Source: Bacteroidota bacterium
GTDB taxonomy: Bacteria > Bacteroidota > Bacteroidia > Bacteroidales > NBLH01
Reading direction: 5' to 3'
NCBI GenBank assembly: GCA_025361565.1
Contig: JANYKN010000005.1
Location: 1 to 64,000, forward strand
DNA: 64,000 bases
The notes beneath the pieces were generated by a model, which saw only the letters and a list, made by a program, of their open reading frames with translations, did no database searches and was not told where the DNA came from. The position numbers and the translations under genes are program-made. Every line of letters starts with the position of its first letter. The stretch's first letter is position 1. Positions 45,844 to 53,687 of this stretch are shown here, piece after piece.

Positions 45844-46352
45844 CATACTTTGTATGCTTTGTATCTGTGCAAACCTGTATTATTCTCCTTTCAACATAGG
45901 CCAAATATTACAGTTGAATACTGTTTACAATCATTAATAAATCTTAAGAATTCTTAAGTAGACACGGTTTTAGGCTTAATCGATAAGCCTGCAAAACTTG
46001 CCGGTAACATTCATATAAACTTCAATGGTAGCCGAAATATTCACCCATTTCGAAAGTGACTTTATTCCTTCATTAGGACAAAACAATATTATACACTATT
46101 GTAAAATAATTCAGTACCATGAATCAATTTAAAGCATTGGTAATAAAAGTATTCTATACATATTCAAATAATAACAAATGCAGGTTATTTTGAAAAACCT
46201 GCATTTGTTATATTTAAATGTAAAGAGCATGATTCATGAATTGTTCAAATAAGAAAACATATTAATACCAATGGATATTTTACCTTTTTCAAAATATTCA
46301 CTTTATTTTTTTACTTTTATATTATATCTCATCTATCAATCATAGTAGTAAA
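45844..46352. other. Intergenic region with a 16-bp hairpin
   Basis: No supportable gene was seen. ATAACAAATGCAGGTT (46171-46186) pairs perfectly with AACCTGCATTTGTTAT (46196-46211), a terminator-type stem without a long T run. The segment ~45960-46090 contains short coding-like stretches that may be remnants. Confidence 0.5.
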
Positions 46353-49300
46353 ATGTCATTATTCCAAAAATCTGTCGAAAAAAAATACCTAAGTGAACTA
46401 GATACTTCAATTATAGAAAAAAAGTTCATCGAATTTAAAACCTACTTCGGGAATCCTCAAATACAGGAAAACATAAGAAATTCAAAAGAAGAACAATTCC
46501 AGGAAGGCTTTTTACGGGAACTTTTTGTTAAGATTTTAGGATATACATTAAATCCCGACCCTAACTTCAACCTTACTACAGAATTAAAAAATATTTCCAA
46601 TGCAAAAAAGGCAGACGGTGCTATCTTAAAAGGCACGGATGCTATTGCCGTCATTGAGCTAAAATCAACAGATACAACCGACCTTGGTTCAGTCGAAAGC
46701 CAGGCGTTTGGATATAAAAACCACCACCCAAAATGTGTTTATGTTATTACTTCCAACTTTGAGAAAATCAGGTTCTATATACAAAATGCGGTGGAATACC
46801 TTGAATTTGATTTATTCCAACTCACAAAAGAACAATTTTCATTGCTCTGGCTTTGCCTTTCAAAAGAAAAACTGCTTTCAGATGTTCCACTGAAAATAAA
46901 GGAATCATCAGTATTACAGGAAGAAAACATTACTAAAAAATTATATGCTGATTATTCCAGGTTTAGAGAGGCAATTTATAATAATCTGGTAAAGAATAAT
47001 CCAGATAAAGATAAATTACTGCTCTTTAAAAAGACACAAAAACTACTCGACCGCTTTTTATTTATCTTCTTTGCCGAGGACAGGCTATTGGTTCCACCAA
47101 ATTCAATAAGTCAAATTATTGAAAAATGGAAAGATGATATGGATTTTGGTGATAAAAAGCCGCTATATTCAATTTTTAAACAATATTTCCATGTACTAAA
47201 TATTGGTAGGCCAAAGAATGGAATACGTCAGGAAATATTTGCATATAACGGAGGCCTTTTTGTTCCGGATGAAATTCTTGATAATATTTCAATAGATGAT
47301 GAAATCCTTCACGAACATACATTAAAACTAAGTGCATACGATTTCGAAACCGAGGTAGATGTAAACATCCTGGGACATATTTTCGAACATTCATTAGGTG
47401 AAATTGAAAACGTACAAGCAGAAATTAAAGGCGAAAAAGTAGACCAGCAAAAGACCAGGCGAAAAAAAGACGGTATTTTCTACACCCCAAAATACATTAC
47501 CAAGTATATTGTAGAAAATACAGTTGGGAAACTTTGCTCTGAAAAACGAAATGAACTCGAAATTATTGACGAAGAATATGCCAAAGGAAGGAAGAACCGT
47601 AAGAAAGAAACCATCAAAGCCCTTGATGAAAAATTAATTGCTTATCGCAATTGGATGCTATCACTAACCATTTTAGATCCCGCTTGCGGTTCTGGTGCAT
47701 TTCTAAACCAGGCTCTTGAATTCTTAATTAAAGAACACCATAAAATAGATGAACTTCGGGCCCAGTTATTCGGGGGCAGCATAATTTTCTCTGATATCAC
47801 AACAGATATTCTTGAAAAAAATATTTTCGGTGTAGATTTAAACGAAGAATCCGTTGAAATAGCAAAGCTTTCACTTTGGTTGCGCACAGCTCAAAAAGGC
47901 CGCAAACTAAATGCTTTAAACAACAATATCAAATGTGGTAACTCATTAATTGATGATCCCGAAGTGGCAGGCGATAAAGCATTTAATTGGCATACTGAAT
48001 TTCCGGGTATTTTTAAGAAGCAAGACAAAAAAGCCTGGCATGTAACATTTTGCCTGTACGCATCAAGAGCCGCCGCTGTGCGAACTGAGGGGTTAACCCC
48101 TCAGTACCTGAAGAAAAAAGAACCCGGCTTTATTGCACCAACTTATCCCGAACTATCAATAGCGGAGCAGGAAATCTTAGCTGAGGAATTATACAAATCC
48201 TCTAAAGAATACAATTTGAATATATTAGAATGTAATATTTGTTCCGATCATATACATTCAATTATTGTTTGCCAAGAGGAAGAACTAAGCACTTTGGTTG
48301 GCAAATGGAAAGGGCGCACTGCCTTTACCTACAACCGACGGGTTAACCCGTCGGTTGAGGACAAACCGGCAATGTATGCCGATGGTACAAAAGAAAAATT
48401 CTGGGCTAAAAGTTTCCATCCGGTGTTGATTGAAACACCAGAACAATTCGAAAATACAGTCAATTATATTAGAAACAACAGAATAAAGCACAATCTACCG
48501 CTGGCAACTGACGGGTTAACCCGTCAGTTGAAGGAAATAGTCTGTACATATGAACACGGTTTTCGGGATGAATATAACGGTGGTTTTGATGTGGTGATTG
48601 GAAATCCGCCTTATGGTGCAACTCTTTCAAAACAAGAAAAAGACTTTTTAAAACTGAAGTATCGAATTACTGAATATAACTATGATACATATAATTTCTT
48701 CTTTGAACAATCAATTAATATCTTAAAATACAATTCATATTTAGGTTTTATTACACCAAACACATTTCTTGTAGTTGAAAATGGAATTCTATTAAGACGG
48801 TTTTTATTTAAAGAGAATAAGCTAATAGAATTATATGAAACATTTGATGTATTTCCTGATGCAGTAGTTGAACCTATTTCTTCTATAATTCAAAAAAAAA
48901 CAGCATATGAAGATGATTTCTTCAGTGTTCTATTAGATTCCCGTGATAAAAGTAAATTCAATAAACAGTTCTTCAAACATAAAAATATTTATAGAAAAGA
49001 AAATTTAATATTTAATTATAGGGAAACAGAGCAAGAAAATCAGTTGTATTTAAAAATCACTCAAGTATCTAAACCACTTGTACACTTTGCCAAAGTTACT
49101 GCTGGGATTAAACCATATGAGAAAGGTAAAGGAAATCCACCGCAATCCTTGGAAGTTGTTGAAAAAAAACCATTTAATTCTTTTGATGCCCAAGATAATA
49201 CTTGGTACAAATTGATAAGAGGAACACAAGTAAATAGGTATTTGATTCAATGGGATGGTGAGTATTTAAAATATGGTGATTGGTTAGCAGCACCTAGAAA

Positions 49301-49994
49301 TCCTGTTTCTTTTTTTAAACCCAAAATTGTTATTCGCAGAACTGATGATAAGTTATTGTGCTCATTTGATGAAAATAAATATGTATGTCTTAATTCTATT
49401 CATTGTTTGCAAATTAATTCTAATACCTTAAATTATAAATTTTTACTTGCTCAAATTAACTCTAAATTATGTAATTGGTTCTTTCAACAAGAGAATTTTC
49501 ATATGGTTGGTAAACCACTTGCTGAAGTAAAAGTTGTCTTTGTTGAAAGACTTCCAATTTTTATGCTAGAATCAGAAATGCAACAAATATTTATAGAGAA
49601 AGTAGATATTATGCTTTCCCAAAATAAAACACTTCAAGAAACAGATACCAAATTCCAACGAAGTATAAAACGAAAATTCAGTTTAGATGTTTTTTCTAGA
49701 AAGTTAAAGGAATGGTATGCAAATTCTTACAAAGATTTTATTGCAGAATTGGGAAAAGCTAAAATTAAACTTTCACTTTCAGAAGAAGCAGAATGGGAAG
49801 ACTATTTTATTCAAGAGTCAAGAAAAGCAATAGAATTGAAATCCGAAATAGAAAAAACCGACAAAGAACTTGATTTGATGGTATATCACTTATATGAATT
49901 AACATACGAAGAAGTGAAAATTGTTGATCCAGATTTCCAGTTAAGTAAAGAGCAATATGAATCAAATCAACTCGCGATTACAATTAAAAACTAA
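46353..49994 (+). CDS. Type IIG-like restriction-methylation enzyme with an HUH-transposase domain inserted in its methylase
   Basis: 1213 residues. An N-terminal PD-(D/E)XK-type nuclease site is visible (KADGAILKGTDAIAVIELKSTD: Asp88, Glu102, Lys104). An Eco57I-type N6-adenine methylase follows with motif I LDPACGSGAF (~441-450), the FGVDLNEESVEIAKLSLWL strand, and the catalytic NPPYG at 751-755. The C-terminal ~400 residues recognise the target. Between KAFNWHTEFPGIF and NGGFDVVIGNPPYG, where these enzymes normally run straight on, lie ~187 extra residues (about 556-742). These have Y1-transposase features: WHVTFCLYASR, the HUH pair SDHIHSIIV (His633, His635), FWAKSFHPVLIETPEQFE, and a Tyr in VNYIRNNRIKHNLP (Tyr705). 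One protein should cut and methylate DNA. The role of the insert is unknown. Confidence 0.88.
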   Translation: MSLFQKSVEKKYLSELDTSIIEKKFIEFKTYFGNPQIQENIRNSKEEQFQEGFLRELFVKILGYTLNPDPNFNLTTELKNISNAKKADGAILKGTDAIAVIELKSTDTTDLGSVESQAFGYKNHHPKCVYVITSNFEKIRFYIQNAVEYLEFDLFQLTKEQFSLLWLCLSKEKLLSDVPLKIKESSVLQEENITKKLYADYSRFREAIYNNLVKNNPDKDKLLLFKKTQKLLDRFLFIFFAEDRLLVPPNSISQIIEKWKDDMDFGDKKPLYSIFKQYFHVLNIGRPKNGIRQEIFAYNGGLFVPDEILDNISIDDEILHEHTLKLSAYDFETEVDVNILGHIFEHSLGEIENVQAEIKGEKVDQQKTRRKKDGIFYTPKYITKYIVENTVGKLCSEKRNELEIIDEEYAKGRKNRKKETIKALDEKLIAYRNWMLSLTILDPACGSGAFLNQALEFLIKEHHKIDELRAQLFGGSIIFSDITTDILEKNIFGVDLNEESVEIAKLSLWLRTAQKGRKLNALNNNIKCGNSLIDDPEVAGDKAFNWHTEFPGIFKKQDKKAWHVTFCLYASRAAAVRTEGLTPQYLKKKEPGFIAPTYPELSIAEQEILAEELYKSSKEYNLNILECNICSDHIHSIIVCQEEELSTLVGKWKGRTAFTYNRRVNPSVEDKPAMYADGTKEKFWAKSFHPVLIETPEQFENTVNYIRNNRIKHNLPLATDGLTRQLKEIVCTYEHGFRDEYNGGFDVVIGNPPYGATLSKQEKDFLKLKYRITEYNYDTYNFFFEQSINILKYNSYLGFITPNTFLVVENGILLRRFLFKENKLIELYETFDVFPDAVVEPISSIIQKKTAYEDDFFSVLLDSRDKSKFNKQFFKHKNIYRKENLIFNYRETEQENQLYLKITQVSKPLVHFAKVTAGIKPYEKGKGNPPQSLEVVEKKPFNSFDAQDNTWYKLIRGTQVNRYLIQWDGEYLKYGDWLAAPRNPVSFFKPKIVIRRTDDKLLCSFDENKYVCLNSIHCLQINSNTLNYKFLLAQINSKLCNWFFQQENFHMVGKPLAEVKVVFVERLPIFMLESEMQQIFIEKVDIMLSQNKTLQETDTKFQRSIKRKFSLDVFSRKLKEWYANSYKDFIAELGKAKIKLSLSEEAEWEDYFIQESRKAIELKSEIEKTDKELDLMVYHLYELTYEEVKIVDPDFQLSKEQYESNQLAITIKN
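48084..48530. repeat. Three perfect palindromes (GGGTTAACCC core) inside the HUH insert
   Basis: Perfect palindromes of 22, 26 and 26 nt lie at 48084-48105, 48332-48357 and 48505-48530. All are centred on GGGTTAACCC (GGGGTTAACCCC in the first). They encode TEGLTPQ, RRVNPSV and TDGLTRQ, so the core is read in two different frames without breaking the protein. All fall within the transposase-like insert, and I noticed none elsewhere in the window. They look like REP-type elements inserted into coding sequence. Confidence 0.9.
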
Positions 49995-50002
49995 AATAAA
50001 AA

Positions 50003-50083
50003 GATGAGCAAATAGACCAAATGGTTTACCAGCTTTATGGTTTAACTGAAGAAGAAATTGCAATTGTGGAAAAAACAAATTGA
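50003..50083 (+). pseudogene. Tail fragment of a second restriction-methylase gene
   Basis: Twenty-six codons ([26 protein letters not shown], stop at 50081-50083) strongly resemble the C-terminus of the enzyme just upstream (KELDLMVYHLYELTYEEVKIV). Adenine methylases of this class commonly end with this helix pair. A TAA directly upstream closes the frame. It is the leftover 3' end of a homologous gene, suggesting allele replacement at this locus. Confidence 0.7.
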
Positions 50084-50109
50084 AAACTAAAAACAAATCT
50101 TCATCAAAT

Positions 50110-50970
50110 ATGAAAAGTGAAATAGTTCAGTCATTGACCAATGATTTTGAAGGCAATGCAAAAAATATTGACGGTGTTGAATGTTGGTTTGCACGCGATT
50201 TACAAAAATTATTAGGTTATAGCCAGTGGCGTAATTTTGAGCTTGTAATTGACAAGGCAAAAATTGCTTGTCAAAATGCAGGCCAGCAAATAGATGAACA
50301 TTTTGCTGACGTCAGCAAAACGATAGACATGCCCAAAACAGCTACAAAAGAGATCGATGATTTATTATTGACCCGTTATGCGTGTTATCTGATAGCTCAA
50401 AACGGCGACCCACGAAAAGAACAAATTGCATTTGCGATGAATTATTTTGCAGTGCAAACGCGTAAATTTGAAATTATTGAAAAACGCATAAATGAGTTTG
50501 AACGACTTATCGCACGTCAAAAACTTACCGACACTGAAAAATTATTATCGGGTTTGATATTTGAGCGTACCGGAAGCGATAAAAGTTTCGGTATAATTCG
50601 CAGCAAAGGTGATGAAGCATTGTTTGGCGGATATACAACTTCACAAATGAAAATCAAATTAAAAATTCCTGAAAACCGTCCATTAGCCGATTTTTTACCA
50701 ACAATTACCATAAAAGCAAAAGATTTTGCTACCGAAATCACCATCCACAATGCCAAAGAAAAAACGATGAAAACCGAAAAACAGATTACAGACGAACATA
50801 TTACCAACAATAAAGGAGTTCGTAATTTGTTAAAAGAACGTGGAATTATACCTGAAAATCTTCCGGCTGATGAAGACATTAAAAAGTTAGAACGTCGTTT
50901 AAAACAAGAGGATAAAAAAATATTAGATAATACTGAAACATTCAAAGAAAAAACAGACGAAACTGAATAA
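50110..50970 (+). CDS. dinD: DNA damage-inducible protein D homologue (DinD)
   Basis: 286 residues from the ATG at 50110. The N-terminal BRO-like domain reads [36 protein letters not shown]. The family core follows: [35 protein letters not shown], then [21 protein letters not shown] and [20 protein letters not shown]. coli DinD is SOS-induced and inhibits RecA activities. Here it follows the restriction enzyme directly, a common pairing in accessory islands. No clear LexA box was recognised. Confidence 0.88.
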   Translation: MKSEIVQSLTNDFEGNAKNIDGVECWFARDLQKLLGYSQWRNFELVIDKAKIACQNAGQQIDEHFADVSKTIDMPKTATKEIDDLLLTRYACYLIAQNGDPRKEQIAFAMNYFAVQTRKFEIIEKRINEFERLIARQKLTDTEKLLSGLIFERTGSDKSFGIIRSKGDEALFGGYTTSQMKIKLKIPENRPLADFLPTITIKAKDFATEITIHNAKEKTMKTEKQITDEHITNNKGVRNLLKERGIIPENLPADEDIKKLERRLKQEDKKILDNTETFKEKTDETE

Positions 50971-51138
50971 ATATTGGAATAAGGTAAAAAGTACAATGAA
51001 ACTTTTTATTCATTCTAAATGGTCTCATGAAAAAATATTTGATATTTATATAAGGAAAAAATAGGAATAATTTAAAACAAATGTTAAAATAAATTCACTC
51101 ATAAGTAAATTTTGTGTATAATTGCAAAACAATAATAA

Positions 51139-51627
51139 ATGAATTTAGAACTTGTAAAATTAATAGAATTTAGTGGAGAAGAGGCTTCAATCTACACATT
51201 ACTGGATATTGATGAAGAAAAAACCTTATTCGACAAATTTATTTTAGAAAATAAAAATTCATTTAAAAGTGAAATAAAAAACATTCTTATGCGTTTAAAT
51301 TCCATCGGGAAGAAAACGGGTGCAAGAGAACAGTTTTTTAAACTTAAAGAAGGTAAGCCTGGCGATTTAGTTTGTGCTTTATACGATGAACCAGATAGCA
51401 ATTTAAGATTATATTGCATCCGATTTGGAAAATCACTGATTGTTTTAGGTGGCGGAGGACACAAACCAAAAACAATAAAAGCATTACAAGAAAACCCAAA
51501 ATTAACTGCAGAAAATAAAATCTTAGTAAAAGTATCAAATGAGATTTACAAACGCCTTAAAGACAAGGATATATTTTATACAAATGATGGATTGGATTTT
51601 GAAGGTGAATTAGAGTTTGAGATATAA
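51139..51627 (+). CDS. Putative RelE/HigB-like toxin of a toxin-antitoxin-chaperone operon
   Basis: 162 residues, no membrane segment. The core KPGDLVCALYDEPDSNLRLYCIRFGKSLIVLGGGGHKP resembles the Gp49/HigB-like toxin strands (basic residues in LRLYCIRFG, then a Gly-rich turn). It is followed by KTIKALQENPKLTAENKILV, like the C-terminal helix. The gene lies 17 nt before an XRE antitoxin, in toxin-first order as in HigBA. Toxin activity is inferred from context and weak resemblance. Confidence 0.6.
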   Translation: MNLELVKLIEFSGEEASIYTLLDIDEEKTLFDKFILENKNSFKSEIKNILMRLNSIGKKTGAREQFFKLKEGKPGDLVCALYDEPDSNLRLYCIRFGKSLIVLGGGGHKPKTIKALQENPKLTAENKILVKVSNEIYKRLKDKDIFYTNDGLDFEGELEFEI

Positions 51628-51644
51628 AGTAAAAACCAAAAGAA

Positions 51645-52097
51645 ATGAGCAAAGCAAAAAATTATTCAAGCGGTTTATTAACAGATTTACTAAGCGAAAT
51701 ATCTGTTGAAGAGCAAGAAACCACCGACAAAAGAATGATGCTTGCTTCAAGAATTGATGAAGCTATAAAAGCAAAAGGCTGGAAAAAGAAAGATTTCGCA
51801 GCAGCAATGAATAAACTGCCTTCCGAAATATCAAAGTGGCTCAGTGGTACCCATAATTTTAATTCTGACACCTTATTTGATATCGAAAATGTATTAGGCA
51901 TTAAATTGATAAACATATTTGATTCACCTAAAGAGCAGGTTTTTATATTCAAATTAAATGTCACTTCAAGAATAAAATTATTGATGCCTAAATGTTTTTC
52001 AGATTTTTCTGGTGCAATTCCATCAGTTAATTGGATTCAAAAATCACTGCCTGAAATCCAAATTGATTCAAAAAAACAAATAATTCAATACGCATAA
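51645..52097 (+). CDS. XRE-family antitoxin with a C-terminal extension
   Basis: 150 residues. Residues ~30-90 are a helix-turn-helix (RIDEAIKAKGWKKKDFAAAMNKLPSEISKWLSGTHNFNSDTL). About 55 further residues (FKLNVTSRIKLLMPKCFSDF ... QIIQYA) follow. In toxin-antitoxin-chaperone systems such a tail is the chaperone-addiction segment bound by a SecB-like protein. Its stop overlaps the start of the SecB-like gene (TAATG at 52095-52099). Probably autorepresses the operon. Confidence 0.78.
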   Translation: MSKAKNYSSGLLTDLLSEISVEEQETTDKRMMLASRIDEAIKAKGWKKKDFAAAMNKLPSEISKWLSGTHNFNSDTLFDIENVLGIKLINIFDSPKEQVFIFKLNVTSRIKLLMPKCFSDFSGAIPSVNWIQKSLPEIQIDSKKQIIQYA

Positions 52098-52528
52098 TGA
52101 AAGTACCTGACCAAAATATTGAATTTCAATTAAAAGCAATTGAAATATTAGATGTAAATATAAAACATCCGGCAATTCAATTTAATGAACCAACGCTCTT
52201 TCATTTTAATATCAACATAGAGCACAAAATAAATCCTGATAATAATCTGGTAATTGTAATTGCTTTGATTAACATTGTTCACGAAGACAAAGAAACAAAT
52301 CTGGCATCATTAAAATCAAGTTGTATTTTCGAGATTGTAAACTTTAATGAATTTTACAATAAAAAAACAAATCAGGTATCTTTTCCTGAAAACCTTTTAG
52401 TAACATTAAATTCTATCACTATTTCAACTGTAAGAGGTATAATGTTCTCCCAATTTAAAGGAACATTCCTGCACAATGCTATTTTACCAATTATCGACCC
52501 TAAGAATTTCAAATACCAGAATCTATAG
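52097..52528 (+). CDS. SecB-like chaperone of a toxin-antitoxin system
   Basis: 143 residues. A SecB-type pattern is visible: long alternating strands (FHFNINIEHKINPDNNLVIVIALINIVH) and a C-terminal part SITISTVRGIMFSQFKGTFLHNAILPIIDPKNF, comparable to the RGTFP...L.PVNFDAL end of SecB. Translation is coupled by a 1-nt overlap with the antitoxin. I infer that it protects the antitoxin tail, as Rv1957 does in M. tuberculosis. The assignment is remote and needs structural confirmation. Confidence 0.6.
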   Translation: MKVPDQNIEFQLKAIEILDVNIKHPAIQFNEPTLFHFNINIEHKINPDNNLVIVIALINIVHEDKETNLASLKSSCIFEIVNFNEFYNKKTNQVSFPENLLVTLNSITISTVRGIMFSQFKGTFLHNAILPIIDPKNFKYQNL

Positions 52529-52715
52529 GAATAAATAAATGCTTGTTATTTAATTTACCCAGAAACAAAAACTGAAATTGGGAATGGTTGATTTGGAGCA
52601 TGTAAAGGATTAAAAGTATGAGAACTGCTCAAGGTAGTTTGAAATTGAAAAGCCCCGCGTAAATGGTTACATTATAACTAAGTTGAAGATAAAATTAATA
52701 AAGATAAGGCAGAGA

Positions 52716-53369
52716 TTAAGTCGGACGGTTAATTTTCTTTATCCTTCCAATTAGGTCTATGCTTTGTTTAAAATAATCGATATTGATTTCTTCTTTCCCA
52801 TTTTGTTTATCGTTTTCAAATGCTTTCCAATTTTTTATATGCCGGCTTAAAATATTGGTTCCATTTACTTCATCCAAATATTTAATAGCTGCAATAACAG
52901 CTGCCTGATCATAATATAAATTATGCTGTTTTAGGTAGTAATCAAGGTAAATGTCTAAGTATTCATTTCCTCGATCGTTATTAAAAGAAGCCAAGGCTAA
53001 AGCATAAGTTCTGCCTGCATAAGTTAATTCGCTTTTGAGTAAATGAATTCCAATTACATCAATAAATTCCTGTTTGTTTTTCAATGCAGCAAAATAAGCA
53101 CCTACAGCCCTGTTTCTCCAATTGCTATTGCCAAGGTTGTTCTGAATTACTTCTTCGGTTATTTCTGGAACTATTTTTTCCATCAGCTTAAACCATTCTT
53201 CATCGTGCCTGCTTAACTGCATGTAATACGGAATAACCCATTTATCAATAAAAGCCTGGTCCGAAATTGACTTGCTTTTATAAGCTATTAATTCTGTAAA
53301 TGGATTTTTACCTGCTTTCATCGAAGAAGCAAGATGGTTTCGTAATTCTGACAGGTTAATTTTATTCAT
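52716..53369 (-). CDS. DUF6000-like helical protein
   Basis: 217 residues, all-helical. The blocks NWRNRAVGAYFAALKNKQEF, LLKSELTYAGRTYALALASFNN and YLDYYLKQHNLYYDQAAVIAAIKYLDEVNGTN match my memory of DUF6000, often found near toxin or effector genes. No catalytic motif is visible. It is a single minus-strand gene at the right margin of the island. Function unknown. Confidence 0.65.
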   Translation of the reverse strand: MNKINLSELRNHLASSMKAGKNPFTELIAYKSKSISDQAFIDKWVIPYYMQLSRHDEEWFKLMEKIVPEITEEVIQNNLGNSNWRNRAVGAYFAALKNKQEFIDVIGIHLLKSELTYAGRTYALALASFNNDRGNEYLDIYLDYYLKQHNLYYDQAAVIAAIKYLDEVNGTNILSRHIKNWKAFENDKQNGKEEINIDYFKQSIDLIGRIKKINRPT

Positions 53370-53687
53370 GGGACTTTTATTAAGTGATGGATATAATTTA
53401 ACTATGATGATTCACTGCTATAAATATAGCAAATATTCCTGATGATTTTGGAACTGGATTGATTTATTGTTGTGTTATTTTCTTGTCATATATATTTAGA
53501 TATTAATGAAATTTGTTTAATTGCCTGAAAGTATGACCTTTGCAGAACATGGAATTAATTTGAAAAATACTCATTTGTGAGGCAGAACCTAAGCCAAGCA
53601 AGTAGAAACTTTAGTTAATAAATAGTTGTGTTACAACTATTTTTAATTTAATTTTAATCTAAAATCTAAACCAATCAATTTGATCCT
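53370..53687. other. Upstream region of the Roco gene, with a hairpin
   Basis: AAATAGTTGT (53620-53629) and ACAACTATTT (53633-53642) form a perfect 10-bp stem with a 3-nt loop, 46 nt before the Roco start. It may be an operator or an mRNA leader hairpin. No gene was seen in this 318-nt gap. Confidence 0.5.

Noticed and set aside
46171-46211. 16-bp hairpin as a recombination (attC-like) site
   Set aside because: No integrase gene and no paired core sites are present; a terminator is the simpler reading.
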